64,000 bases of DNA from positions 1 to 64,000 of the forward strand of contig CAYOOD010000034.1 in assembly GCA_964405435.1 (NCBI GenBank). Reading direction: 5' to 3'. This DNA is from DVEG01 sp964405435. GTDB taxonomy: Bacteria; Cyanobacteriota; Cyanobacteriia; Cyanobacteriales; Oscillatoriaceae. The stretch's first letter is position 1. The number at the start of each line of letters is the position of its first letter. The position numbers and the translations under genes were made by a program. Positions 33,982-42,596 of the stretch are shown one piece after another. The notes beneath the pieces are model-generated. The model was not told where the DNA came from and did not search any database. It worked only from the letters and a program-made list of their open reading frames with translations.

Positions 33982-35370
33982 ATGTCTTTTCGGATTCCCC
34001 TCGCCGAGCTGAGTGAAATAATTTCCGCCACGCCGGCGAACCTCTCATCTGACGCCCGTGCGACAGAGGCGATCGGCATAAACACCGATACTCGCACCCT
34101 CAAATCTGGAGAAGTATTTGTGGCGCTCAGAGGCGAGAAGTTTGACGGACATGAGTTTGTAGGAGCGGCGATCGCGCAAAACGCGATCGCGGCGATTGTC
34201 GATCGTCGCGCCGGCATGGAAAATTCACAGTGGCCCTTGTTGGTGGTAGAAGATACGTTAAAAGCATACCAGGCGATCGGGCGCTGGTGGCGATCGCAGT
34301 TCCAGATCCCAGTGATTGCCGTAACCGGCTCATTTGGCAAAACCACCACCAAGGAACTCATCGCCGCCGTTTTGGGCAGCCGGGGCAGCGTCCTCAAAAC
34401 CCAATTGAACTACAACAATGAAATCGGCGTGCCGAAAACCCTCCTAGAACTTTCTGCCGAGCATGACTTTGCCGTTATCGAAATGGCCATGCGCGGCCCC
34501 GGCCAGATTGCTGAATTGGCCCAAATTGCCCTGCCCACAATCGGGGTGATTACGAATGTGGGCACGGCACACATCGGCTTGTTGGGTTCCGAAGAAGCGA
34601 TCGCCCGTGCCAAATGCGAACTCCTCGCCGAAATGCCCTCAAATAGCGTTGCCGTTCTCAACGCCGACAACCGCCTGTTAATGGAAACTGCCGCGCCAGT
34701 CTGGCAGGGGCAAACCCTCACTTACGGATTAGAAGCCGGCGACTTGCGCGGCACCTTAACAGACCGCGAAACTATAGAAGTGGAGGGAGTGACGCTGCCC
34801 CTGCCTCTAGCCGGACGCCACAACGCGCAAAACTACTTAGCGGCGCTGGCAGTCGCCAAAATTCTCGATATCGATTGGGCACCGCTGAGTCAAGGGCTGG
34901 CGGTGCAACTGCCAGAGGGGCGGGCGAAGCGCTACGAACTGGAGAACGATATCGTGATTCTCGACGAAACGTATAACGCCGGGTTGGAATCGGTGCTGGC
35001 GGCGCTGCACCTGCTGGCGCAAACGCCAGGGAAGCGGCACGTCGCCGTATTGGGGACGATGCGCGAACTCGGAGAGCGATCGCGAGAATTTCACCAACAA
35101 GTCGGGGAAGTCGCGCGGCAGTTGAATCTCGATGCTTTGTTTGTCATAGCCGACGCGGCAGAAGCCGAGGCAATGGCTAATGGCGCTGCCGGGTTGTCTC
35201 ATTTAGAGGTGCGATCGAGTACGTCTGAAGCGGCGAAAGCCGAATTGCTGGAATCTTTAAAAGGTTTCGTACAGGCGGGCGATCGCTTGCTGTTCAAAGC
35301 CTCCCATGCCGTCGCTCTCGACAAAGTAGTCGAGCAGTTCAAACGGGAATTCATCCCCGATGAGGACTGA
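33982..35370 (+). CDS. murF: UDP-N-acetylmuramoyl-tripeptide--D-alanyl-D-alanine ligase
   Basis: 462 residues of the Mur ligase family. The N-terminal substrate domain (about 1-108; INTDTRTLKSGEVFVALRGEKFDGHEF) is followed by the ATP-binding P-loop TGSFGKTTTKE (about 115-125), the MAMRGPGQIAELA block, ITNVGTAHIGLLGS, and the C-terminal domain with GRHNAQNYLAALAVA, LDETYNAG and GSH-like KASHAV. It adds D-Ala-D-Ala to the UDP-MurNAc-tripeptide in the cytoplasm. It stands alone, as Mur genes often do in cyanobacteria. Its stop codon lies inside a small palindrome (35361-35378). Confidence 0.95.
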   Translation: MSFRIPLAELSEIISATPANLSSDARATEAIGINTDTRTLKSGEVFVALRGEKFDGHEFVGAAIAQNAIAAIVDRRAGMENSQWPLLVVEDTLKAYQAIGRWWRSQFQIPVIAVTGSFGKTTTKELIAAVLGSRGSVLKTQLNYNNEIGVPKTLLELSAEHDFAVIEMAMRGPGQIAELAQIALPTIGVITNVGTAHIGLLGSEEAIARAKCELLAEMPSNSVAVLNADNRLLMETAAPVWQGQTLTYGLEAGDLRGTLTDRETIEVEGVTLPLPLAGRHNAQNYLAALAVAKILDIDWAPLSQGLAVQLPEGRAKRYELENDIVILDETYNAGLESVLAALHLLAQTPGKRHVAVLGTMRELGERSREFHQQVGEVARQLNLDALFVIADAAEAEAMANGAAGLSHLEVRSSTSEAAKAELLESLKGFVQAGDRLLFKASHAVALDKVVEQFKREFIPDED

Positions 35371-35412
35371 AGTCCTCACCGTTCGTAGGGACGCTTCGCG
35401 AAGCGTCCCTAC
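35361..35412. repeat. two palindromes at the murF 3' end
   Basis: TGAGGACT-GA-AGTCCTCA (35361-35378) covers the murF stop, and the perfect 28-bp palindrome GTAGGGACGCTTCG plus its complement (35385-35412) follows. Together they form a double-hairpin dispersed element that could act as terminator or mRNA stabiliser. Confidence 0.8.
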
Positions 35413-35441
35413 TTCGCTCGTTCTAACGTGCATCCATTTCT

Positions 35442-37058
35442 ATGAGCCTTACCCGCAGAAACTTCAATAAACATGCCCTCCAGCTCGTGCTGGCAGGAGC
35501 GCTCTCTCCGATTTTTTTGCAGCAACTCGCCGCCAAAGATAGCGGCGATCGCGCCAGTGACAATCGCGTTGATTCCGATAACCTCTCAGAGAGTGTCCGC
35601 AGGCAGATGAGCGAATTTCGAGCTGCCGTACAGCCAGAAATCGAACTCCTCGTGCCTACCTTTCTCGGAAATGACCAAAGAAGATTTTACGGCAGGGGCA
35701 CCCCCGCAGGGCTGAACCTCCAGCATCAATTTAAACTCGGAACTGGCAACACAATTGTCGGAGGCGTAAAAACTTGGAGCGGTGCCGGTTGGACGGGGCA
35801 GCCAACGATTGCCAGAGATGGGGGAAAAACCTACCTGGTTATCGGCGCATACGACCACAGTTTGAGAAAAATTGATTTAGAAACGAACGAATTAGTCTGG
35901 CGGTATAAATTTGATGACGTGATCAAAGGTTCGTCCACGGTTTATATCGATCCGGCGGCGAGCGAAGAAAACCGAATTGTTATTTTACAGGGAAGCCGTT
36001 TGGGGGTCAAAAATTCTCTGAGTTCGCCAAGGATTCCCAGCTTCCGAGCGATTTCCTTCCGCACGGGTAAAGAAATCTGGAAATTGAATCTCAGAAAAAC
36101 GGACAGTTACAGCAGGGATAACGACAGCAGCGCGATAGATTTGGGCGATGGGGTGTTGTTCAATGCGGGAGAGAATGCGATCGGCTATTTCATCAATAGC
36201 GCCACCGCTACCGCCAAAAAAAGAGAGGGAATCCGGCAACCGGAGATATTAGGGGAAGTCAAGTTATACGAAAGTGCAGATATTGGCAGGCATCGGGGCA
36301 ATCTGGTAGCGGAATCATCGCCGGCGAGATTGGGCGATCGCATATTTTTGGCAGCGGGATCGGGGCACGTCTACGGAATTAGCATTGCCGAGCGGAAAAT
36401 CGTCTGGGATTTTTATACAGGTTCGGATATAGACGGAACCGTGGCTATCTCGAAAGACGAGAAACTTTTTTGCGCGATCGAAAAACAATACATTCCCGGA
36501 AATGGGGGCGTCGTCAAACTCGATCCCAGCAAAAAAGCAGCCGAGAGTGTAGAATGGTTTTTGCCGACAGGAAACGCCAGAGTCTCCAGTTGGGAAGGAG
36601 GGGTAATTGGTTCAGTCGCGTTAAATGACGAGTACCGCACCGAAGAAATGCCAGCGCTATTTGCCACTTGCGCGATCGACGGAAACCTGTATATTGGTTC
36701 GCAAACAACGGTAACGGGGGGCAAGGTAAAAGGATGGTTGCGCGATCGAGAGTACAACACGCCCGTCATCGCCTTTAAGCGGCAAATTGGCAGCTCGATT
36801 TCCACGCCAATTTTTACAGACGGCAGTAAATTAATTGCAGCCACTTACGGGGGCGTTTACCTGTTCAAGATGAATTTCGAGCCCGCGAAACCAGGAGAAA
36901 AAGGTGCTATAGTGAATGCGAGCGGAGAATCTTACCGCCTGATAGTAGAGGAAGAAGCTCGATTCAAGCCGGGGATATCGTTTGAATCCACGCCGGTTGT
37001 TTGGGATGGAATTGTCAGAATTTGCGCGAGGGATGGGTGGATGTATACTTTGGGATAG
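35442..37058 (+). CDS. Tat-exported PQQ-like beta-propeller protein
   Basis: 538 residues. The N-terminus SLTRRNFNKHALQLVLAGAL is a twin-arginine signal (S/T-R-R-x-F) with a hydrophobic core, so the protein is probably exported folded through the Tat pathway (tatA lies at 880). The rest contains blades of the quinoprotein/outer-membrane-assembly type: TYLVIGAYDHSLRKIDLETNELVWRYKF, FRTGKEIWKLNL, LAAGSGHVYGISIAERKIVWDFYTGSDI and ATYGGVYLFKMNF. The cofactor is not evident; many such propellers bind none. The next gene, an exonuclease, is 126 bases downstream. The substrate is unknown. Confidence 0.82.
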   Translation: MSLTRRNFNKHALQLVLAGALSPIFLQQLAAKDSGDRASDNRVDSDNLSESVRRQMSEFRAAVQPEIELLVPTFLGNDQRRFYGRGTPAGLNLQHQFKLGTGNTIVGGVKTWSGAGWTGQPTIARDGGKTYLVIGAYDHSLRKIDLETNELVWRYKFDDVIKGSSTVYIDPAASEENRIVILQGSRLGVKNSLSSPRIPSFRAISFRTGKEIWKLNLRKTDSYSRDNDSSAIDLGDGVLFNAGENAIGYFINSATATAKKREGIRQPEILGEVKLYESADIGRHRGNLVAESSPARLGDRIFLAAGSGHVYGISIAERKIVWDFYTGSDIDGTVAISKDEKLFCAIEKQYIPGNGGVVKLDPSKKAAESVEWFLPTGNARVSSWEGGVIGSVALNDEYRTEEMPALFATCAIDGNLYIGSQTTVTGGKVKGWLRDREYNTPVIAFKRQIGSSISTPIFTDGSKLIAATYGGVYLFKMNFEPAKPGEKGAIVNASGESYRLIVEEEARFKPGISFESTPVVWDGIVRICARDGWMYTLG

Positions 37059-37184
37059 GCGAGAAGAACTCCTGCAATGAAGCAGCCGCCACCCTCAAGG
37101 TTGGGGCTGTACGCACCACGCCCGCCTGTACGGGCTGAAAGGATGGTGATTGATTTGGGAAAAAAATTAAAAATCGAGTCAAAA

Positions 37185-37760
37185 ATGAGTCGAAAGCTAG
37201 ATAGAATTATTGTAGTCGATGTAGAGGCAACGTGCTGGGAAAGTTCGCCGCCGCCCGGGCAGGAAAATGAAATTATCGAAATCGGGATTTGCACGCTTGA
37301 GGTGGAGTCTGGGAAGCGGTTGGAGAAAGAGAGCATTCTGGTGAAACCCGATCGATCGCGCGTGAGCGAATTCTGCACGAAACTGACGACATTAACCCAG
37401 GAACAAGTAGAGAAGGGGATTCCGTTTGCCGAGGCGTGCGGAATTCTGCAAAAGAAATATCTGGCGCGGGAGAGAGTGTGGGCGAGCTATGGGGATTACG
37501 ATCGCGCGCAATTTGAAAGACAGTGCCAATATCAAAAGAAACTTTATCCATTCGGCACGCGGCACCTGAATGTAAAAACCCTGTTTGCTCTCATTCGGGC
37601 ACTGCCCCGAGAAGTGGGAATGGCACAAGCGCTGGAAATGCTCGACATTCCGCTGGAAGGCACGCACCACCGGGGAGGGGATGATGCTTGGAATATTGCA
37701 GCGATTTTAGCAAAGTTGCTGCTGCAAAGCCGGCAGGGGAAATCAGGGGGAGATTTGTAG
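37185..37760 (+). CDS. DEDDh 3'-5' exonuclease (ERI-1-like)
   Basis: 191 residues. The exonuclease motifs are IIVVDVEATCWE (ExoI, D-x-E), the ExoII region LTQEQVEKGIPFAEAC with SYGDYDRAQFERQC, and GTHHRGGDDAWNIAAIL (ExoIII, H-x4-D). The spacing and the CWE/EIIEIG pattern resemble the ERI-1/KapD-type subgroup that trims the 3' ends of RNA. The ATG at 37185 is chosen because the open frame upstream to 37077 is partly a dispersed repeat (GCCCGCCTGTACGGGC). It is cytoplasmic. It may be in one transcript with the propeller gene, though no functional link is apparent. Confidence 0.87.
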   Translation: MSRKLDRIIVVDVEATCWESSPPPGQENEIIEIGICTLEVESGKRLEKESILVKPDRSRVSEFCTKLTTLTQEQVEKGIPFAEACGILQKKYLARERVWASYGDYDRAQFERQCQYQKKLYPFGTRHLNVKTLFALIRALPREVGMAQALEMLDIPLEGTHHRGGDDAWNIAAILAKLLLQSRQGKSGGDL

Positions 37761-38023
37761 GTTGGTAGGTTAGGTTGAGGAAGGAAACCCAAGAAATGCG
37801 ATCGCTGTTATATTTAAACCGTGACTGTGCCGCGATTGTGCAACGCCTTCGCTCAGCGTGCTGCGCTTCACGCAGCCAGGGGCGGCACCCTAACGACTCC
37901 CTTGCTGAAGCCCTCAACAATTTCAACAACTGCCCCCGGGCATCCGTCAGGCGCACTCAAGACTTAGTATAATGCGGTCAGAAGCATGTATTTTACCGCG
38001 TGAAAAAATTATAAGGAAAAGAT

Positions 38024-38575
38024 ATGGTTCGCTTGCGCCGTCAAGGGTTCTTGCTTTCATGCCTCGCCTTGCCCGCCTTCCTGACATTAGGTTGCTCTGG
38101 CAGTAATATTTCTTCACCCGCGCCATCGCCAACCGCCGCTGAGAAATACCAGCCTTTGGAGAATGAAACGTGCGATCGCCTGCGGCAAGAAATGGCTAAA
38201 CTTCTGAAAGTAGAAGTCACTGCGACAACTGCACCGTTTGAAGATACCGCAAGCAAAGAGAAAGGCAAAGCCTGTCAGCTAACTGCTAAAGGCACGGGAC
38301 GAAATTTTAAGGATACCGCAGATATTGCCAACTCTCTCAACGCGACGCTCGCAAAAGACGGATGGAAAGCTACCGCAGAATACGCAGCAGATGCACCTGA
38401 AGGCAGAGTCCGGGGCTTCCGCAAAGACAAAGACTTAGCCGTTTTAACAGTCGAATCCGAGCTAGAAAAAAGCGTTAACTGTCCCGATAGCGTTCCCATT
38501 TACACCTGTTATCAACGGGCGAAACCCGAACAGGTACTCTATCAAATCAAGCTCGAAGCTGCGCGGGCTTCTTAA
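38024..38575 (+). CDS. putative lipoprotein, unknown function
   Basis: 183 residues. It has a signal peptide with basic start (MVRLRRQGFLLSCLALPAFL) and a lipobox LTLGC that would lipidate Cys24. The mature part is Thr/Ser/Pro-rich at first, then a domain with four further Cys (ETCDRLRQEM, KACQLTAKG, VNCPDSVPIYTCYQRA), possibly paired as disulfides. The layout resembles DUF3558-type small lipoproteins, but I do not assign it. It is preceded by AAGGAAAAGAT. It lies alone. Confidence 0.75.
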   Translation: MVRLRRQGFLLSCLALPAFLTLGCSGSNISSPAPSPTAAEKYQPLENETCDRLRQEMAKLLKVEVTATTAPFEDTASKEKGKACQLTAKGTGRNFKDTADIANSLNATLAKDGWKATAEYAADAPEGRVRGFRKDKDLAVLTVESELEKSVNCPDSVPIYTCYQRAKPEQVLYQIKLEAARAS

Positions 38576-38613
38576 CCAGCAGCAAGCAAGCACCCGATTT
38601 TGTAAATATAGAG

Positions 38614-38689
38614 GTAGGGGATGAAAGCATTCGCTTCTATAATTGTTCGGTTAGCCGGAGAGATTTATAGGCGAATGATTCGCCCCTAC
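38614..38689. repeat. foldback element GTAGGGG...GAATGATTCGCCCCTAC
   Basis: GTAGGGG-x-AAGCATTCGC at the left pairs with GCGAATGATTCGCCCCTAC at the right across about 40 bases. It is the same family as 41077-41148 and is a common cyanobacterial intergenic repeat type. Confidence 0.75.
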
Positions 38690-38873
38690 ACAAGTGGGAT
38701 GCTTCCAAACCCTTCCAGCCATGTTTATTTACATCTATGCAAAAGTCGCGTCTCAAAAGCTCCGATGTAGTATTCAGAATGTAACCTTAAAATTTAAAGC
38801 GTTCTCGAAGTTTTTATCTGCGATAGAAAGCGCAATTTCTAACGAAATAACTGCAATAGAGCTGGATCAGAAA

Positions 38874-39039
38874 GTATCAGTCCCCTTGCGGGTATTTGAT
38901 TAATCAAAAGCCATTACTGGCAGCACTACCTTCACCTATAACGGGTTTCAGTCCCCTGCGGGGATTTGATTAAAGAATGCTTATTTGTTCTTAAAATGTT
39001 TGTTTCAGTCCCCTTGCGGGGATTTGATTAATCGAAAGC
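38874..39039. CRISPR. remnant CRISPR array, three degenerate repeats, no cas genes
   Basis: Repeats begin at 38874, 38945 and 39002 and follow GTTTCAGTCCCCTTGCGGGG then ATTTGATTAATCGAAAG (about 37 bases). Copy 1 has two substitutions (GTATCAG, GGGTATT), copy 2 lacks one T and has a diverged tail, and copy 3 appears to be the intact one. Spacers are about 34 and 20 bases, the second truncated. Orphan half repeats of similar sequence occur at 17575, 31444 and 54206. Confidence 0.7.
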
Positions 39040-39144
39040 GGCAACCACTGGAGGCGGTGCCACGAGAGTTTTTTCCCCCGCTTCGGGAAAGCGAATTTTT
39101 TCCCATGACTCTATAGTACAGCGATCGCCCCTTTGTGTCTACCC

Positions 39145-40146
39145 CTACTGCCGACTATCGCCCCGCACCGCACCGGTTAAATTCGCATCCGTCAAATTCG
39201 CATCCCTTAAATCCGCCCCTTGCAAGTTCGCCCGAGTCAAATTCGCTTCCGTCAGGTTGGCACGCTCCAGCGTCGCCCCCGCCAAGTTCGCCCCCTCCAA
39301 ATTCGCCTTATATAAATAGGTGCTGCGGAGCGTCGCACCCGTCAGATCCGCCCCTGTCAATTTTGCCACGCTCAAAACTGCTTTCGTCAAGTCCGCTTTT
39401 CCCAACTTTGCACCGTTTAAGTCGGCATAACTCAGGTTGGCGCGATTCAAATTTGCCAAAGTCAAGTCAGCCCCAATTAATTTGGCATCCACCAACCCCG
39501 ACGAGATCAAGCTAGCACCGCTGAGCTTCGCACCCGTGAGGTTGACGCCTCTGAGATTCGCATCCCCCAGGTATGCGCCGCTCAAATCTGCGCCGGTGAG
39601 GTTGGCACTTTCCAGATTTGCCGCATCCAGTGCCGCTCGTTCCAGCTTGGCACCGCTGAGATCGGCTCCCCGAATGCTCGCCGCTTTCAGATTAGCGTCT
39701 GTCAAGACGGCATCTTTCAGAAACGCGACATTTAGTTTGGCACCGCTGAGATCGGCTCCCCGGAACCGGGCATCCCGCAGTCTGGCATAACTGAGGTTGG
39801 CACCCCGGAGTTTGGCATCGCGCATCTTGGCACCCCGCATTTTCGCTGCTTCTAAATCGGCTTGCTCCAGGTTGGCACCTTGCAGCGCGGTTTCCTGCAT
39901 TTGGGCACCCCGCATTTTGGCACCTTTTAAATCTGCGCCTTCTAAATCGGCTTCGCTCAAAATTGCTTCGCTCAAGTCGGCACCTGCTAATTTGGCACCT
40001 TTGAGGTTGGCTCCTTTGAGATCGCATTTGGGACACTGATTGGTTTTGAGCAACTGTTCGAGGTGTTTGGGATTCGCCGATCGCGCTGGCGCTGCCAACC
40101 ACAAGGGCACGAGCAGGAGTGGGAGTGCGAGTATTTGGGGGTGCAT
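39145..40146 (-). CDS. secreted pentapeptide-repeat protein
   Basis: 333 residues. An N-terminal signal peptide (ALPLLLVPLWLAAPARSA, cleavage near residue 23) directs it to the periplasm or thylakoid lumen. The sequence HLEQLLKTNQCPKCDLKGANL, with a CxxC pair, introduces a long run of A(D/N)LxxA pentapeptides (about residues 44-325) forming a quadrilateral beta-helix. Lumenal pentapeptide proteins of this kind are common in cyanobacteria, function unknown. The last codons (AVRGDSRQ) end cleanly. It is monocistronic and faces the CRISPR remnant. Confidence 0.9.
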   Translation of the reverse strand: MHPQILALPLLLVPLWLAAPARSANPKHLEQLLKTNQCPKCDLKGANLKGAKLAGADLSEAILSEADLEGADLKGAKMRGAQMQETALQGANLEQADLEAAKMRGAKMRDAKLRGANLSYARLRDARFRGADLSGAKLNVAFLKDAVLTDANLKAASIRGADLSGAKLERAALDAANLESANLTGADLSGAYLGDANLRGVNLTGAKLSGASLISSGLVDAKLIGADLTLANLNRANLSYADLNGAKLGKADLTKAVLSVAKLTGADLTGATLRSTYLYKANLEGANLAGATLERANLTEANLTRANLQGADLRDANLTDANLTGAVRGDSRQ

Positions 40147-40490
40147 AGTTTTCTCTAGCTGCCAACGGGTTGCTATCGATTTTTATATTTTATATTTTAG
40201 GCGGCGGTCGTGCATGAGAAGTAGGGATTTTTTTAACCGCAAAGGCGCAAAGGACGCAGAGAGAGAGGAAAGAAGGGAATCGGCTGCGGGGGGTGTTTGA
40301 TAACCTATCTCTGGCAATCTGATTGAATTTGGGAACTTTTTAAGTTCGATCGCAGTCGCGGGTTTATTCGTGCGGATGCGGCAATTCCCAGCGGATTCAA
40401 TGGGGTCAGTTGGGGGAGCGATCGCAAAATTTATCCAGTTTGTTATCGTAGGGTAAAATTGGAGGTGCTGCCCGTTTGCCAGCCATTGCC
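40147..40490. other. intergenic region with dispersed AACCGCAAAGGCGC repeat
   Basis: 344 bases. At 40226-40262 lies TTTTTTTAACCGCAAAGGCGCAAAGGACGC and following bases, the dispersed motif also found twice at 21.0-21.3 kb. Nothing else was recognised apart from the GGAGGTG ribosome binding site at 40461. Confidence 0.65.
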
Positions 40491-41099
40491 ATGCGAATCG
40501 ATCGCCTTTCTCCTGATGCAGAAAACCTCATCCACCAGGTTGCCACTTTGCTGGTTGAAGGCTTTCGCGAAAACTGGCCAGATGCTTGGCCAGATATGGA
40601 CAGTGCTTTGCAAGAGGTGCGAGAGTCTCTCGGTGCGGAGCGCATCAGTCGCGTGGCGCTTGGGGAGGGCGGCGAGGTTTTGGGATGGATTGGCGGCATT
40701 CGCCAGTACGGCGGTTGCGTGTGGGAGTTGCACCCGCTCGTTGTAAAAGAAAACTTTCGGGGAAGGGGAATCGGGCGTGAAGCGCAGCTATCCCGCAGGG
40801 AATCGCTCGTCGCCGATTTGGAAGAGCAAGTTAGGGAACGCGGCGGGCTCACGCTCTGGGTGGGTACGGATGACGAAAACAATCAAACAACCCTGGCGGG
40901 GGTGAATCTTTACCCGAATGTGTGGGAACATATCGCCAAGATTAGAAACCTGCGCCGCCACCCTTACGAATTTTATCAGAAGTGCGGTTTTGTTATCGTC
41001 GGAGTGATGCCGGATGCGAACGGCGCGGGAAAGCCGGATATTTACCTAGCCAAGTCTGTCATAAAAAAGGAGAATTGTAGGGGCGAAGCATTCGCGTAA
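40491..41099 (+). CDS. GNAT acetyltransferase, AAC(6')-like, with an inserted repeat
   Basis: 202 residues from the ATG; a TTG at 40476 lies 8 bases after GGAGGTG and may be the real start. The GNAT fold is visible: WELHPLVVKENFRGRGIGR carries the acetyl-CoA-binding RGxGIG loop, and LTLWVGTDDENNQTTLAGVNLY plus YEFYQKCGFVIVGVMPDANG resemble aminoglycoside 6'-N-acetyltransferases. The stretch EAQLSRRES directly after GRGIGR, where one residue is normal before LVADLEEQ, is encoded by a small dispersed repeat. The C-terminal NCRGEAFA is also repeat-derived. Activity may be impaired. The substrate is unknown; resistance should not be assumed. Confidence 0.8.
   Translation: MRIDRLSPDAENLIHQVATLLVEGFRENWPDAWPDMDSALQEVRESLGAERISRVALGEGGEVLGWIGGIRQYGGCVWELHPLVVKENFRGRGIGREAQLSRRESLVADLEEQVRERGGLTLWVGTDDENNQTTLAGVNLYPNVWEHIAKIRNLRRHPYEFYQKCGFVIVGVMPDANGAGKPDIYLAKSVIKKENCRGEAFA
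40779..40805. repeat. small dispersed repeat inserted in frame in the GNAT gene
   Basis: GAAGCGCAGCTATCCCGCAG and following bases match a short palindromic repeat class of cyanobacteria (AGCTATCCCGCAGGGAATCGC type). About 24-27 bases are added without shifting the frame. Confidence 0.6.
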
Positions 41100-41148
41100 A
41101 ACATCTTTCGCTTTTTCCGAACTCTCTATTGCCGAATGTTTCGCCCTA
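41077..41148. repeat. foldback element GTAGGGGCGAAGCATTCG...
   Basis: GTAGGGGCGAAGCATTCG at the left pairs with CGAATGTTTCGCCCTA at the right. It begins inside the 3' end of the upstream GNAT gene, supplying its last codons and stop. Confidence 0.75.
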
Positions 41149-41210
41149 AAGCCATATTGACAAAATCTACAGTCTCCTGTAAAGAGTGATTGAACAGTTT
41201 GAGGTGTTTT

Positions 41211-41726
41211 ATGCTAGAAATTCGACCGGAAACGCCGTCAGATTGGGGAGCCATTTCTGAGGTGAATTGGCTGGCATTTGGGCGGGAGAATGAAGCGCGA
41301 TTGGTGGAAGCTCTCCGCCAGTCTGGTGATTTCGATTCTCGACTGTCTTTGATTGCGGTAAAAGGCGATCGCGCGATCGCTCATCTTCTCTTTAGCGGTA
41401 TAATTATTCAAACGCCCGGAGGCGAGGTGGATGCCTTGGCTTTGGCTCCAGTTGCCGTGCGTCCAGAATTTCAAAATCAAGGGATCGGTTCTCAACTCGT
41501 CCGACAGGGTTTGCAGGATTGCCGCAGTCTGGGACATAAAATTGTTATAGTAGTGGGGCATCCAGATTACTACGCGCGGTTTGGGTTTTCTCCGGCTAGA
41601 GTGTTGGGATTGGAAGTACCTTTTCCCGTGCCAGACAAAGCATTTATGGTACTGGAGCTGATGCCGGGGGCGCTGGAGGGGGTGAAGGGCACGGTTAAAT
41701 ATCCGCCGGCATTCGCTGAGGTTTAG
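41211..41726 (+). CDS. GNAT-family N-acetyltransferase (YhbS-like)
   Basis: 171 residues. It begins MLEIRPETPSDWGAISEVN and has the acetyl-CoA loop in LAVRPEFQNQGIGSQLVRQGL-type sequence (VRPEFQNQGIGSQLVRQGLQ, about 86-105), then IVVVGHPDYYARFGFSPA and a C-terminal VPDKAFMVLEL strand, all typical of YhbS-like N-acetyltransferases. The ATG at 41211 has GAGG six bases upstream. Substrate unknown. It follows another GNAT gene, separated by a foldback repeat, but the two proteins are not close relatives. Confidence 0.9.
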   Translation: MLEIRPETPSDWGAISEVNWLAFGRENEARLVEALRQSGDFDSRLSLIAVKGDRAIAHLLFSGIIIQTPGGEVDALALAPVAVRPEFQNQGIGSQLVRQGLQDCRSLGHKIVIVVGHPDYYARFGFSPARVLGLEVPFPVPDKAFMVLELMPGALEGVKGTVKYPPAFAEV

Positions 41727-41784
41727 GATCTGTCGGGGCACCTGTTCGCAGTATTATAGTAGCACATTCTGAAGAGAGAGTCGT

Positions 41785-42522
41785 ATGGCAGGTAACAAAA
41801 TTTTCAGCAAATTTGCAACTGCAGTTATCCTCTGCTTTGTTTCGATCGCCTGTGCTGGCATAGCGCCGAAAAAAACAGCTCAAACAGCGGCAACCGCCAG
41901 TCAGCCCGTAGAGGCGATCGCCTATGGAGAGGTGATAAGCCCCGATAACTCGGATTACCTGTTAATCCCCGTCGGTTCTTCTGTCGGAGGAGTGATGCGC
42001 AAATATGGCGGGAGCGGCGGCGGCACTTTATTTAATCTCTCTAATTCTGATAAAAATAATAACTTTTTATCCTATAATATCATTTTCCACAATAAAAAAA
42101 ATGCGGCAACTCATTTATTGCTGCCGGAGAATGCTTTAATTACTTCTTTCCAATATATTAATGATGAAGATGCCAAGGGCAAGCCAAAAAATAAATATAT
42201 CTTTCTGGAATTAATCCCCAATGATACCACGGGAGAAGGCGTCGTCGATCGCGAAGATGCCGTGGTAGGATATTTAGCCGATATTTCCGGGAAGAATCTC
42301 AAGCAAATTACTCCAGAAAATGCCAAGTTGCTCAATTGGTATTTGGACGCCAAGGGCGGATTTATGTTATTGAGAATCAGGAAGGATTCGGACGGCGACA
42401 AGCGATATACAGAAAAAGACGAGACAAGTTTTCTGAGAGTATCGCTTGCCAAGCCGGCTCTGGGCGGCGATATTCTCAGCGACGCCCTGCGCAAACAGCT
42501 CGGCAAGCGCCTCGAAAAATAA
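41785..42522 (+). CDS. putative lipoprotein, unknown function
   Basis: 245 residues. The signal peptide KFATAVILCFVSIACAG has a lipobox-like SIAC with Cys at about 23. The mature protein is hydrophilic: AYGEVISPDNSDYLLIPVGSSVGG, a Lys/Asn-rich centre, and RIRKDSDGDKRYTEKDET, an EF-hand-like Asp-rich loop (D-x-D-x-D-x-R-Y-x-x-x-D). No enzymatic domain was recognised. The middle of the gene (about 42040-42200) is more AT-rich than its neighbours. The ATG follows GAAGAGAGAG. Confidence 0.78.
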   Translation: MAGNKIFSKFATAVILCFVSIACAGIAPKKTAQTAATASQPVEAIAYGEVISPDNSDYLLIPVGSSVGGVMRKYGGSGGGTLFNLSNSDKNNNFLSYNIIFHNKKNAATHLLLPENALITSFQYINDEDAKGKPKNKYIFLELIPNDTTGEGVVDREDAVVGYLADISGKNLKQITPENAKLLNWYLDAKGGFMLLRIRKDSDGDKRYTEKDETSFLRVSLAKPALGGDILSDALRKQLGKRLEK

Positions 42523-42596
42523 ATTAGGGAATGGGCATGGGGCATGGGGCATAGGGCATGGGAAATTCCCGATTACCCATTACCCATTCCCCCTTC

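Larger units (their letters stand above)
38576..39144. other. intergenic region with foldback and CRISPR remnant
   Basis: 569 bases holding a foldback repeat and three degenerate CRISPR repeats. An open frame at 38694-38903 ends inside the first CRISPR repeat and is not credited. Confidence 0.6.

Noticed and set aside
38694..38903. Open frame of 69 codons
   Set aside because: Starts in a foldback element and ends inside a CRISPR repeat; no coding character.
38874..39039. Active CRISPR-Cas locus
   Set aside because: Repeats are degenerate and no cas gene lies in the window.
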